From positions 62,001-126,000 of the forward strand of contig JAGPFC010000005.1 of assembly GCA_018056685.1 (NCBI GenBank): a DNA stretch of 64,000 nt, read 5' to 3'. Source of the stretch: Smithella sp. (GTDB lineage Bacteria; Desulfobacterota; Syntrophia; Syntrophales; Smithellaceae). Every line of letters begins with the position of its first letter. Within the stretch, counting starts at the first letter, position 1. Below the pieces are notes generated by a model. It was not told where the DNA came from. It saw only the letters and a program-made list of their open reading frames with translations, and did no database searches. The position numbers and the translations under genes were made by a program. Positions 36,598 through 44,362 of the stretch are shown here, in pieces.

Positions 36598-38145
36598 TTA
36601 TTCAACAACTTTAACCTTTTTTCTGTTGCTTTTGATAAATTCCAGACGGTTTAACGCGTTGATATAAGCCTTGGCGGAAGCGACCAGGACATCCGGATGG
36701 GCGCCTCTTCCCACGACGGAATGCTCATGGTACTTCAACTGGACGGTGACTTCGCCCTGCGCGTCCGAACCTCCGGTGATGGCGTTGACAATGTATTTCA
36801 ACAGGGGATAGTTGGTTTGTGTGATGTTGCGAATAGCCGCGAAAGTGGCATCCACCGGACCGTTACCGAATCCCGCTTTGCGGACGATTTTTTCGCCCAT
36901 CTGAATTTCCATGGTTGCCGTCGGAATGGCCACGTTGCCGCTGACGACATTGAGATAAACCAGCGTGTATTTATCCTCCCCCCGGTAAATTTCTTCGGAA
37001 AGAATGGCCTCCAGATCTTCATCATAAATATCTTTTTTAACATCAGCCAGATCTTTGACGCGTGCCGCGACCTTGTTGAGTTGTTCATCATTCAACAGGT
37101 AACCCATTTTTTTCAAATGGTGCGAAATGGCGTTGCGTCCCGAATGTTTGCCCAGAACGATGTGCGTGTCACTGATGCCGACGGACTGCGGTGTCATGAT
37201 CTCATACGTGATCTTTTCCTTGATCAGTCCGTCCTGATGGATGCCGGATTCATGCGCGAAGGCGTTGGCGCCCACTATGGCTTTGTTGGGCTGTACGGAG
37301 ATACCGGTAATCTGCGTCAACAGGCGCGATGTCTTGTAAATCTGATCGGTGTTGATCTTTGTATGAAGGCCGAAAAGATCTTTGCGAGTCTGCAGCGCCA
37401 TGACGACTTCTTCCATGGCCGTGTTACCTGCCCGTTCGCCAATGCCGTTGATGGTGCATTCGATCTGCCGTGCGCCCTGCCTGATGGCTGCCAGTGCATT
37501 GGCTACAGCGAGCCCCAGATCGTTATGGCAATGTGTTGCAATAATGGTGTCGCCGATGTTTTTGACGTTGGCAAAAAGATAAGCGATCAGATTGCCGAAC
37601 TCTTCCGGAATAGCATAACCGACCGTGTCGGGAATGTTTACAGTGCTGGCTCCGGCATCAATCACCGCGGAAATCATTTCCACCAGATAATCCCTGTCCG
37701 AACGCGTGGCATCCATGGGAGAAAATTCCACATTATCTGTGTAAGATTTTGCCAGTTTTACGGCCGCAACAGCTTCTTTGAGCACCTGCTCGCGGCTTTT
37801 TTTAAGCTGATATTTTAAATGAATATCGGAAGACGAAATGAAAGTATGAATGCGCGGATTCGCCGCCCCTTTGATCGCCTGCCAGGCCCGATCTATATCG
37901 GTCTTATTAGCGCGGGCCAGACCGGCCACCTGAGATTTTTTAATCTCTTTAGCGATTTGTTTCACCGCGTCAAAATCTCCCTCGGAAGCAATCGGAAATC
38001 CGGCTTCAATGATATCCACCCCCAGCCTTTCGAGCTGACGCGCGAGCAATAGCTTTTCTTCTGTATTCATACTGTATCCCGGTGATTGTTCGCCGTCTCT
38101 CAAGGTTGTATCGAAAATGTAAACGCGATTTTTATCTTTTTTCAT
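36598..38145 (-). CDS. leuA: 2-isopropylmalate synthase
   Basis: A 515-residue enzyme condensing acetyl-CoA with 2-oxoisovalerate, the committed step to leucine. The HMGL-like TIM barrel opens with [13 protein letters not shown], contains metal ligands in [12 protein letters not shown] and the NGIGERAGN box. The C-terminal 140 residues form the LeuA regulatory domain, which binds leucine in the family. The ATG is preceded by AAAGGAGATAAATT. It heads leuACDB and is preceded by a leucine-rich leader peptide and an intrinsic terminator (38255-38433), so attenuation is likely in addition to feedback inhibition. Confidence 0.97.
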   Translation of the reverse strand: MKKDKNRVYIFDTTLRDGEQSPGYSMNTEEKLLLARQLERLGVDIIEAGFPIASEGDFDAVKQIAKEIKKSQVAGLARANKTDIDRAWQAIKGAANPRIHTFISSSDIHLKYQLKKSREQVLKEAVAAVKLAKSYTDNVEFSPMDATRSDRDYLVEMISAVIDAGASTVNIPDTVGYAIPEEFGNLIAYLFANVKNIGDTIIATHCHNDLGLAVANALAAIRQGARQIECTINGIGERAGNTAMEEVVMALQTRKDLFGLHTKINTDQIYKTSRLLTQITGISVQPNKAIVGANAFAHESGIHQDGLIKEKITYEIMTPQSVGISDTHIVLGKHSGRNAISHHLKKMGYLLNDEQLNKVAARVKDLADVKKDIYDEDLEAILSEEIYRGEDKYTLVYLNVVSGNVAIPTATMEIQMGEKIVRKAGFGNGPVDATFAAIRNITQTNYPLLKYIVNAITGGSDAQGEVTVQLKYHEHSVVGRGAHPDVLVASAKAYINALNRLEFIKSNRKKVKVVE

Positions 38146-38186
38146 AATTTATCTCCTTTCAACGAGACTCAGTGGTCTTTCACGGA

Positions 38187-38202
38187 CCCCGCATACGCGG
38201 GG
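38187..38202. repeat. CCCCGC/GCGGGG hairpin, solitary module related to the repeat's 3' hairpin
   Basis: A 6-bp GC stem with a 4-nt loop, followed on the plus strand by TTGTTC, as at the end of repeat copy 1 (11034-11058). It lies between the leuA start and its attenuator, where it would also form in the leu mRNA about 40 nt upstream of the leuA ATG. Confidence 0.45.
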
Positions 38203-38254
38203 TTGTTCGGCTTACCAATTCTGCGGCACTTCGTTTGCACAATTGGAGCCTCAC

Positions 38255-38290
38255 AAAAAAAGGCCGTGGTCTTTTTCGCCCACGGCCTTT
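38255..38290 (-). terminator. Intrinsic terminator / attenuator of the leu operon leader
   Basis: On the minus strand a perfect 11-bp stem (arms 38280-38290 and 38259-38269), a 10-nt loop and a run of seven T form a textbook terminator. It sits between the leader peptide stop and leuA, about 110 nt before the leuA ATG. The leader-peptide region contains AAAAGGCCG (complement of 38343-38351), which can pair with the CGGCCTTTT of the terminator's 3' arm and so offers an alternative structure. Confidence 0.85.
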
Positions 38291-38313
38291 CAGGTAATCA
38301 TTTTTTTGCAGCG

Positions 38314-38433
38314 CTAGTGATGACCTAAAAACGATGGGCAGGCGGCCTTTTGCAAAAGGCACAAAAGCGCTAATCCTAGAATAACTGGGAAAAAATTTAC
38401 TACCGAGATTTCTTTTTTCACTTTTTGAGTCAT
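38314..38433 (-). CDS. Leucine operon leader peptide (39 residues)
   Basis: The ORF is too short for usual gene finding: ATG at 38433 to TAG at 38314. The peptide contains a branched-chain cluster, VILGLALLCLL, with two further Val (VV) before it and one more Leu near the end; seven of 39 residues are Leu, with codons CTA, TTA, CTT, TTG, CTT, TTG and TTA. The stop is 24 nt before the terminator stem at 38290. The ribosome-binding site is poor (GACGATAAAA). Position, composition and terminator match classic leu attenuators, in which stalling at Leu codons prevents terminator formation. There is no evidence of a separate function for the peptide. Confidence 0.75.
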   Translation of the reverse strand: MTQKVKKEISVVNFFPVILGLALLCLLQKAACPSFLGHH

Positions 38434-38466
38434 TGTTTTTTTATCGTCTGGATTTCAATTGCTTTC

Positions 38467-38495
38467 CTCTTAGTACAAAAGAAAATGATTGTCAA
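38467..38495 (-). promoter_or_regulatory. Possible leu operon promoter
   Basis: On the minus strand there is a perfect TTGACA (complement of 38490-38495), and at 17 nt a poor -10 candidate, TAAGAG. Transcription from here would include the leader peptide. Only the -35 box is convincing. Confidence 0.3.
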
Positions 38496-38713
38496 AATTT
38501 TTTTTAAATGTTTTACAATAATCAAAATTATTATATAGAGATTAAAAAAACGGATCTGATGTATGAATGGGTGATGTACATTGCTCTCATGAATACTTTT
38601 TTGATCGCAAAAATATCAAAAAAATGCTTAATTATAAAAAATCACATTTATAGAGAAAAGCCATTGAAATGTTTTATGTCAAAAAGACTTCTAAGGAATG
38701 GGGACGTATTGCT

Positions 38714-40090
38714 ATGTTTAAAAAATTAGTCGTTTTGTCGGTATTCTTTCTTCTTGTTGTGATCAGTGCGCAATCTTTTGCCGGAGAAAAATCATTCAAT
38801 GTAAATGTTTCTGAAAAACTTGTTGTAAAATTTGATTATACTCCATTGGCAATGGTCGGAAGTCCGGACGGTAAGCGAGTTGCTTATGCGACTCAGTTGG
38901 AGGGTAAGCAGTTTTATGTGATAGATGGTAAAGAACAGAAACACTATGACGGCGTGGGTGTTAATCTGGTTTTCAGTCCGGATGGGAGGCATTATGCGTA
39001 TCGGGCTCAACTTGGTAAGCAGCAGCTGGTGGTCATCGACGGTCAGGAAGGTAAATATTACGATCTGGTTGGTTCTAAAATAGTTTTCAGCCCCGACAGT
39101 CAAAGAGTCGCTTATATAGCAAAGGATGGAAAGCAATGCTTTGTCGTTGTGGATGGAAAAGAAGGCAAACCTTACGACGGTGGTATCGGCATGAACATTG
39201 TTTTCAGTCCAGACAGCAAGAAATTCGCTTATGGGGTTCAATCAGCAGGGAAACAGTTTATTGTCGTTGATGGTAAAGAAGGTGCCCATTATGAAAATGT
39301 TGGGGATAATATTATCTTCAGCCCCGACAGTCGCCGCCTGGCTTACAGAGGTAAATCAGAGAAAAAAAGCTTCGTCATTGTCGACGGGCAGGAAGGTAAA
39401 CGTTATGACGATATTGGGAATTTTGTCTTCAGTCCGGACAGCGGGCACTTTGCATACAGTGCCAAAGCAGCCAATAACTGGTTGGTGATTGTTGATGGAA
39501 AAGAAAGTAAAAATTATGAAGCTGTTGGAGACACGATAATTTTCAGCCCGGATAGCACTCGTATAGCCTACCAGATGGAATCAGACAAAAAGCGTTATTT
39601 GATTATCGATGGACAAAAAGGGAAGGGGTATGACGTCATTTTTTCAAATATTGTTTTCAGTCCGGACAGCAGACATCTTGCCTATGTAGCCCAGTCAGAG
39701 GGAAAACGTTTTATCGTCTTCAATGGTACAGAGGGGAAATACTACGATACCCTTGGAAGCCGAACCCTTGTTTTCAGTCCGGACAGTAAACGCCTGGCCT
39801 ATGGAGCGTCCTCCGGGAAAAATCTTTTTGTTGTCGTTGACGGAAAAGAGTGGAAATCCTATCCCGGCATTGCGCCATTTTTGACGTTCAGCCCGAACGG
39901 TAAACATTTGGCATATATTGCCCGCGCGGAAAATAAACAAATAGTCATTATTGATGATAAAGAAATCGGTCAATACGATGGTGTTTTAGCCCTGGAAAAT
40001 GGCGGTCTTGTTTTTGATGCCTCCGACGCCTTCCATTTTCTGGCCATCAAAGATAAAAGCATTGTTCTTGTTGAAGTTAAAATTAAATAA
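38714..40090 (+). CDS. Secreted beta-propeller protein with about ten PD40/WD40-like repeats
   Basis: A 458-residue exported protein. The start ATG 38714 begins a signal peptide (MFKKLVVLSVFFLLVV... ending SFA before GEK); an in-frame ATG at 38669 would add a non-signal-like extension. The mature part is made almost entirely of about 42-residue tandem repeats. Each holds FSPDSxRxAYxA and, about 20 residues later, a variant of V(V/I)DGKEGKxYD. Ten units are clear, the first opening GSPDGKRVAY; a degenerate end unit follows. This is the TolB/DPP-IV-like PD40 propeller pattern. The ligand is unknown. No partner gene is adjacent; it stands alone between the leu promoter region and repeat copy 2. 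Confidence 0.8.
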   Translation: MFKKLVVLSVFFLLVVISAQSFAGEKSFNVNVSEKLVVKFDYTPLAMVGSPDGKRVAYATQLEGKQFYVIDGKEQKHYDGVGVNLVFSPDGRHYAYRAQLGKQQLVVIDGQEGKYYDLVGSKIVFSPDSQRVAYIAKDGKQCFVVVDGKEGKPYDGGIGMNIVFSPDSKKFAYGVQSAGKQFIVVDGKEGAHYENVGDNIIFSPDSRRLAYRGKSEKKSFVIVDGQEGKRYDDIGNFVFSPDSGHFAYSAKAANNWLVIVDGKESKNYEAVGDTIIFSPDSTRIAYQMESDKKRYLIIDGQKGKGYDVIFSNIVFSPDSRHLAYVAQSEGKRFIVFNGTEGKYYDTLGSRTLVFSPDSKRLAYGASSGKNLFVVVDGKEWKSYPGIAPFLTFSPNGKHLAYIARAENKQIVIIDDKEIGQYDGVLALENGGLVFDASDAFHFLAIKDKSIVLVEVKIK

Positions 40091-40144
40091 TTGAATAAAA
40101 CACGTGCTGTTTTTTGTAATCGGTGCGCATATTATCAAAAGCTT

Positions 40145-40326
40145 TTTTTAATGAGACCCAAATTTCAGAAACGGATAGCCTAAAGGGACACTATTGGGTG
40201 TACTGAAATTTGATGGTGGAATGATCCCCGAGGCAAAGCCCAGCGGGATAAATGTGGGTCTAATTCCCTGTGCCTTGGTGCTCAAGTTCGTTTGGATACC
40301 CCGCTGCATATGGCGGGCATTGTTAA
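40145..40326 (+). repeat. Structured intergenic repeat, copy 2 (about 182 bp)
   Basis: It matches copy 1 (10861-11060) in the same orientation along its whole length. The outer inverted repeat (AGACCCAAATTT and AAATGTGGGTCT) is identical. The third hairpin is changed to GTGCC-TT-GGTGC, in which the pairing is kept by G-U pairs, and the last hairpin keeps CCCGC/GCGGG. Like copy 1 it sits just after a plus-strand gene (55 bp after the propeller stop). Confidence 0.8.
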
Positions 40327-40420
40327 TTATGTGCTTGAACCTCTGCGGAAATAATGAACTTTCTTCAAAGTAATTTTTCTGAAAGATAGAACCTGTCCGT
40401 AAAAAAAATTAAAAATTTAC

Positions 40421-40449
40421 TTGACAAAATCGTGTATTAAAATTAGATT
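40421..40449 (+). promoter_or_regulatory. Promoter of the tRNA-rpmG-secE-nusG block
   Basis: TTGACA at 40421-40426, a 17-nt spacer and TAGATT at 40444-40449. An A/T-tract resembling an UP element (AAAAAAAATTAAAAATTTAC) ends directly at the -35 box. GCGC directly follows the -10, the G+C-rich discriminator usual for stringently controlled stable-RNA promoters. Confidence 0.8.
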
Positions 40450-40534
40450 GCGCAATTCGCTTAGGGGCGTAGGTGTGTTTTTTTGCGTTCATTTGCGTAA
40501 GTTATTGATATGAATAACTTTTGAGATCGGATTG

Positions 40535-40610
40535 GCTGGCGTAGCTCAATCGGTAGAGCAGCTGATTTGTAATCAGCAGGTTGCGGGTTCGAGTCCCATC
40601 GCCAGCTCCA
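40535..40610 (+). tRNA. tRNA-Thr (anticodon TGT)
   Basis: A 76-nt cloverleaf with acceptor GCTGGCG/CGCCAGC, anticodon arm GCTGA-TTTGTAA-TCAGC giving TGT, T-loop GGTTCGAGTCC and encoded CCA. First of four tRNAs behind the promoter at 40421. Confidence 0.97.
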
Positions 40611-40626
40611 GTTTGGTTTTTTTGCT

Positions 40627-40711
<85 letters not shown>

Positions 40712-40733
40712 TGGATTTTGGAAATTGAAACAG

Positions 40734-40809
40734 GCGGGAGTAGCTCAGTGGCTAGAGCGTCAGCCTTCCAAGCTGAGGGTCGCGGGTTCGAATCCCGTTT
40801 CCCGCTCCA
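40734..40809 (+). tRNA. tRNA-Gly (anticodon TCC)
   Basis: A 76-nt tRNA with acceptor GCGGGAG pairing with TTCCCGC (one G-U), anticodon arm TCAGC-CTTCCAA-GCTGA giving TCC, and encoded CCA. Confidence 0.97.
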
Positions 40810-40849
40810 GATATTTCTGAAAAAAGGCAAAAGCCTGTAAAAAGATTGT

Positions 40850-40925
40850 GCCCACGTAGCTCAGTCGGTAGAGCACATCCTTGGTAAGGATGAGGTCACC
40901 AGTTCAATCCTGGTCGTGGGCTCCA
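40850..40925 (+). tRNA. tRNA-Thr (anticodon GGT)
   Basis: A 76-nt tRNA with acceptor GCCCACG/CGTGGGC, anticodon arm CATCC-TTGGTAA-GGATG giving GGT, and encoded CCA. It is the second Thr isoacceptor in this cluster and ends 13 nt before rpmG. Confidence 0.97.
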
Positions 40926-40938
40926 GCGAAGGAGATTT

Positions 40939-41088
40939 ATGAGAAACAATATTATTTTAGCCTGTACGGAATGCAAACAGAGAAATTATACGACGACAAA
41001 AAACAAGCGGACCATGCAAAACCGTCTGGAAATCAAGAAGTATTGTAAGTTTTGTCGGGGACATAAACTACACAGGGAAACCAAGTAA
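40939..41088 (+). CDS. rpmG: 50S ribosomal protein L33
   Basis: A 49-residue protein, starting at an ATG 5 nt after AAGGAG. It has the zinc-ribbon form of L33, with cysteine pairs CTEC (after MRNNIILA) and CKFC, and the family end GHKLHRETK. The four Cys place it in the zinc-requiring (C+) class. It is embedded between tRNA-Thr and tRNA-Trp, the usual bacterial order tRNA - rpmG - tRNA-Trp - secE - nusG, and must be processed from a mixed tRNA/mRNA transcript. Confidence 0.96.
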   Translation: MRNNIILACTECKQRNYTTTKNKRTMQNRLEIKKYCKFCRGHKLHRETK

Positions 41089-41099
41089 TTGAACGGTAA

Positions 41100-41176
41100 A
41101 GGCCAGTAGCTCTAATGGATAGAGCGCCGGACTCCAAATCCGGATGCTGGGGGTTCAAGTCCCTCCTGGCCTGCCA
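41100..41176 (+). tRNA. tRNA-Trp (anticodon CCA)
   Basis: A 77-nt tRNA with acceptor AGGCCAG/CTGGCCT, anticodon arm CCGGA-CTCCAAA-TCCGG giving CCA, discriminator G and encoded CCA end. It lies between rpmG and secE. Confidence 0.97.
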
Positions 41177-41202
41177 TTTTCCCTTGATTGAAGGAATTTC
41201 AA

Positions 41203-41418
41203 ATGGATGAGATAAAAGAAAAAACCAAAGTAACCTTTCAAAAAGTAACGCAGTTTTTAAAAGATGTAAAAGTTGAATTGAAGAAGGTTACATGGCCGAC
41301 ACCGAAGCAGACTATGGCTTCTACCGCTGTAGTCATCATCTTAGTTTTCATTGTTTCTTTTGTTCTGGGTATCATTGATTTTATCCTGGCAAAAGCGGTT
41401 AAATTAATACTGGGATAG
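41203..41418 (+). CDS. secE: Preprotein translocase subunit SecE
   Basis: A 71-residue single-membrane-span SecE of the short bacterial type. An amphipathic segment (FLKDVKVELKKVTWPTPKQT) carries the family signature ELKKVTWPT, followed by one membrane helix (about 38-62). It clamps SecY in the inner-membrane translocon. The frame opens at a TTG (41188), but ATG 41203 has AAGGA 7 nt upstream and gives the usual length. nusG follows 4 bp later. Confidence 0.95.
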   Translation: MDEIKEKTKVTFQKVTQFLKDVKVELKKVTWPTPKQTMASTAVVIILVFIVSFVLGIIDFILAKAVKLILG

Positions 41419-41422
41419 TAAA

Positions 41423-41953
41423 ATGGCTTTTAAATGGTATGTGGTTCATACGTATTCCGGATACGAGAATAAGGTCAAAATAAGTCTTGAGGAAAGAATC
41501 AAGACAACGGGCACACAGGCTTTTTTTTCCGATATTCTGATTCCGGAAGAGGATGTTGTCGAGCTGGTATCCGGAGAAAAGAAAAGTTCTAAAAGAAAGT
41601 TTTTCCCGGGATATATTCTTGTCCGGATGGATATGAATGATGAGGCTTGGCATATTGTAAAAGATACGCCCAAGGTGACCGGTTTCATCGGCAGCAAAGA
41701 TAAACCCTCGCCTATTCCGGACAAAGATGTTGAACATTTAAAACTCAGAATTGATGAAGGAACTTTGAAACCCAAACCCAAGTTTAAATTTGACGTTGGG
41801 GATCATGTGAAAATCATAGACGGACCTTTCACAAATTTTGACGGCATTATTGATGAATTGAAACCGGAAAAAAGTAAATTGCGGGTGATCGTCAGCATTT
41901 TCGGGCGGCCGACACCGGTGGAGTTGGATTTTATTCAGGTTACGCAGGTTTAA
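41423..41953 (+). CDS. nusG: Transcription termination/antitermination protein NusG
   Basis: A 176-residue protein. The NGN domain starts WYVVHTYSGYENKVK and contains FPGYILVRMDM and a VTGFIG segment; the C-terminal KOW domain contains DHVKIIDGPFTNFDGIIDEL and VSIFGRPTPVELDF. It binds RNA polymerase and links it to Rho or the ribosome. The start is 4 bp after secE, so the two are translationally coupled. rplK follows after 55 bp. Confidence 0.97.
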   Translation: MAFKWYVVHTYSGYENKVKISLEERIKTTGTQAFFSDILIPEEDVVELVSGEKKSSKRKFFPGYILVRMDMNDEAWHIVKDTPKVTGFIGSKDKPSPIPDKDVEHLKLRIDEGTLKPKPKFKFDVGDHVKIIDGPFTNFDGIIDELKPEKSKLRVIVSIFGRPTPVELDFIQVTQV

Positions 41954-42008
41954 TTTTTTTAGTGATTAAATAGACAATATAAAACAATTAAGATCAGGGT
42001 GATTCAAA

Positions 42009-42434
42009 ATGGCAAAGAAAATTATCGCGAACATTAAATTACAGATCAAGGCGGGTAAAGCGACTCCCTCGCCGCCGATCGGTCCGGCACTCGGTCAGCA
42101 CGGTGTTAATATTATGGAATTCTGCAAGGCTTATAACGCCATGACGCAGAGTCAGGAAGGCATGATTATTCCTGTCGTCATCACCGTTTATGCCGACAGA
42201 TCTTTCACGTTCATCACGAAAACGCCTCCGGTGTCCGTCCTGCTGAAACAGGCGGCTAAAATTGCCAAAGGGTCCAGTGACCCGAAAAGGGACAAGGTTG
42301 GTACGGTGACTGCTGCGCAGGTGAAAGAAATTGCTGAACTTAAATACAAGGATTTAAACGCCGTGAGTATTGAAGGCGCGATAAATACCATTGCCGGTAC
42401 GGCAAGATCAATGGGAATTGAAATTACAGGTTAA
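42009..42434 (+). CDS. rplK: 50S ribosomal protein L11
   Basis: A 141-residue L11 of the GTPase-associated centre. It has the N-terminal [24 protein letters not shown] region and the C-terminal RNA-binding part with [13 protein letters not shown] and the end [11 protein letters not shown]. The ATG has AGGGTGA upstream. The 17-bp gap to rplA suggests the pair is a unit, which in most bacteria is repressed by L1. Confidence 0.98.
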   Translation: MAKKIIANIKLQIKAGKATPSPPIGPALGQHGVNIMEFCKAYNAMTQSQEGMIIPVVITVYADRSFTFITKTPPVSVLLKQAAKIAKGSSDPKRDKVGTVTAAQVKEIAELKYKDLNAVSIEGAINTIAGTARSMGIEITG

Positions 42435-42451
42435 TATAACGAGGTTTTATC

Positions 42452-43150
42452 ATGTTAAAAAGAGGCAAACGTATATTGGCGGCAAAAGCCAAGGTTGAAC
42501 CGGGGAAAAGGTATTCATTAAAAGAAGCCGCGGAAATCGTTGTATCGACGGCCGCAACAAAATTTGATGAAACAGTGGATGCGGCTATTCGCTTGGGCGT
42601 GAATCCCGCTCATGCCGATCAGATGGTCAGGGGAAGCGTTGTGCTGCCTCACGGCCTGGGGAAAACGGTGCGCGTTCTGGCCTTTGCCAAGGGCGATAAG
42701 GAAAAAGAAGCTCTGGAAGCCGGCGCTGATCTCATTGGCAATGACGAAGTGATTGAAAAAATCAAAAGCGGCTGGATGGAGTTTGATCGCGTGATTGCCA
42801 CCCCGGATATGATGGGGGCGGTTGGAAAAATCGGTAAGATTTTAGGTCCGCGCGGATTAATGCCCAATCCCAAGGTGGGGACGGTCACTTTTGATATTGG
42901 CAATGCCGTGAAAGAACTGAAAGCCGGTAAAGTTGAATTCCGCGTGGAAAAAGCGGGCATTGTTCATTCACCGGTCGGAAAAGTTTCTTTCGGCGCTGAA
43001 AAATTAAGAGAGAATATCAGCGCGTTGCTGGAAACCATTATCAAATTAAAACCGGCGTCCAGCAAGGGGACTTATATTAAAAGCATTGCGATCTCCAGCA
43101 CCATGGGCGTGGGCGTGAAGATTGATCCTCTCGATATCAAGGCTGTTTAA
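42452..43150 (+). CDS. rplA: 50S ribosomal protein L1
   Basis: A 232-residue L1 of the stalk. It has [51 protein letters not shown] and a [14 protein letters not shown] segment. The ATG is 8 nt after GAGG. L1 is often an autogenous repressor of rplKA; no separate operator was confirmed here. A 240-bp gap holding the L10 leader follows. Confidence 0.98.
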   Translation: MLKRGKRILAAKAKVEPGKRYSLKEAAEIVVSTAATKFDETVDAAIRLGVNPAHADQMVRGSVVLPHGLGKTVRVLAFAKGDKEKEALEAGADLIGNDEVIEKIKSGWMEFDRVIATPDMMGAVGKIGKILGPRGLMPNPKVGTVTFDIGNAVKELKAGKVEFRVEKAGIVHSPVGKVSFGAEKLRENISALLETIIKLKPASSKGTYIKSIAISSTMGVGVKIDPLDIKAV

Positions 43151-43174
43151 AGATACCGGGAGTTTTTGTAAAAG

Positions 43175-43240
43175 TTAAAAAAGGTCGAAGACAGCAGGTA
43201 CAGGGTTTAAACGTAATGCGGCCTGCCGAGACTCGTAAAA
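43175..43240 (+). promoter_or_regulatory. L10 leader (rplJL autoregulatory RNA), candidate
   Basis: Upstream of rplJ, GTCGAAGACAGCAGGTA is followed after a variable insert by GGCCTGCCGAGAC. This resembles the conserved L10-leader core, in which GCAGG pairs with CCTGC and flanks an AGA/GAG internal loop bound by L10(L12)4. It lies in the expected place, between rplA and rplJ. Confidence 0.75.
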
Positions 43241-43289
43241 ACAAAATAGTTACTTTTTATTTTAATGAAGGTAAGCGTTTTTTTGTGAG

Positions 43290-43326
43290 ACGGGAATCGG
43301 TGTTTGATCAGGGTTACCGTTTTTTT
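43290..43326 (+). terminator. Possible attenuator downstream of the L10 leader
   Basis: Arms at 43290-43298 and 43312-43320 pair over nine positions with one mismatch and one G-U, leaving a 13-nt loop, and are followed by TTTTTT. It lies 65 bp before rplJ. Partial termination here could adjust the rplJL-rpoBC ratio; it is weaker than a standard terminator. Confidence 0.4.
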
Positions 43327-43390
43327 CTTCTGTATGTGGCTGAATTCTCCGGCCTCGGTTGAAAAATTATTTTGAAAGGAGGCTGATAAA

Positions 43391-43915
43391 TTGGATCGGA
43401 AAACCAAGGAACAAATTGTATCCGAACTCCAAAAGAAACTCAAAGAAGCCAACATGGGCGTTCTGACCAGCTTCAGCGGGATGAATGTCGAAAAAATGGA
43501 AGCTTTGAGAAATGAGTTGCGCAAGTCTAATGCCGAATGGAAAGTCGTGAAGAATACTCTTTTGAGAATTGCGTCCGACGGGACTGATTTCAGCATTATG
43601 GCGGATCATTTCAAATGGCCTGTGGCCATTGCGTTGAGCTATCAAGATCCGGTGGCCCCGGCTAAGGTTCTGGTTGAGTTTGCCAAGAAGAACCCGGAAC
43701 TGGAAATCAAAGTCGGCGTGTTGGATAAAAAGCTTTTAACCAAGAATGATCTGAATGTGCTTGCGGAATTACCCGGCAGAGAAGTTCTTTTGGGCAAACT
43801 GGTTTCAGTAATGGCGGCGGTGCCGACCTCGTTCGTTACTGTTTTGAGTGGCGTTCCGCGAAGCTTTGTGCAGGTGCTCAACGCCTACTGTGAAAAGAAA
43901 AAAAATTTAAACTAA
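43391..43915 (+). CDS. rplJ: 50S ribosomal protein L10
   Basis: A 174-residue L10, base of the L7/L12 stalk. It has the N-terminal rRNA-binding part (MDRKTKEQIVSEL, then VLTSFSGMNVEKMEALRNELR) and the C-terminal helix that binds L12 dimers. The start is TTG at 43391, 7 nt after AAAGGAGG. The L10-like leader upstream is the expected feedback target. rplL follows after 26 bp. Confidence 0.97.
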   Translation: MDRKTKEQIVSELQKKLKEANMGVLTSFSGMNVEKMEALRNELRKSNAEWKVVKNTLLRIASDGTDFSIMADHFKWPVAIALSYQDPVAPAKVLVEFAKKNPELEIKVGVLDKKLLTKNDLNVLAELPGREVLLGKLVSVMAAVPTSFVTVLSGVPRSFVQVLNAYCEKKKNLN

Positions 43916-43941
43916 TAAAAACATACAGAGAGGGATAAAAA

Positions 43942-44325
43942 ATGTCTATTACGAAAGAAGATGTAGTCAAATTTATTGAAGGAATGACCGTATTGGAGCT
44001 TTCTGCTCTGGTCAAGGAATTGGAAGAAAAATTTGGTGTTTCCGCTGCCGCTCCGATGATGGCCGCTGTGGCTGTTCCGGGTGGCGCTGCCGCTGCGGCT
44101 CCTGCTGAAGAAAAAACCGAGTTCGATGTTATTCTGACCGGTTTCGGTGCGGAAAAAATTCAGGTGATCAAAGTGGTTCGCGCCATCACCAATCTGGGAT
44201 TGAAGGAAGCCAAAGACCTGGTGGAAGGTGTGCCCAAGCCCATTAAAGAAGGAGCTTCCAAGGATGAAGCCGCCGATATTAAGAAGAAAATTGAAGAAGT
44301 TGGCGGTACCGTAGAGATTAAATAA
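43942..44325 (+). CDS. rplL: 50S ribosomal protein L7/L12
   Basis: A 127-residue protein. It has an N-terminal dimerisation region ([20 protein letters not shown]), an Ala-rich hinge (about 35-58) and the C-terminal factor-binding domain with [40 protein letters not shown]. The ATG is preceded by GAGAGGGA. The 37-bp gap to rpoB has no clear terminator, so readthrough into rpoBC is expected. Confidence 0.98.
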   Translation: MSITKEDVVKFIEGMTVLELSALVKELEEKFGVSAAAPMMAAVAVPGGAAAAAPAEEKTEFDVILTGFGAEKIQVIKVVRAITNLGLKEAKDLVEGVPKPIKEGASKDEAADIKKKIEEVGGTVEIK

Positions 44326-44362
44326 TACAATCTCAAACCTATAAAAATTTTTTAAGGATTTT

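Larger units (their letters stand above)
40091..40534. other. 444-bp intergenic region before the tRNA cluster
   Basis: It contains repeat copy 2 (40145-40326), an A+T-rich stretch (40327-40420) and the tRNA promoter (40421-40449). A weak A/T-stem hairpin with TTTTTT lies at about 40097-40115 just after the propeller stop. No ORF was seen. Confidence 0.6.

Noticed and set aside
38180..38362. A 60-codon minus-strand ORF upstream of leuA
   Set aside because: It overlaps the terminator and has a basic, unstructured sequence; the 39-residue ORF in another frame fits the leader role far better.
38870..39960. Regular DNA periodicity suggesting a CRISPR or satellite
   Set aside because: The period follows the coding repeats of a propeller protein in one intact frame, with diverged units and no spacers.
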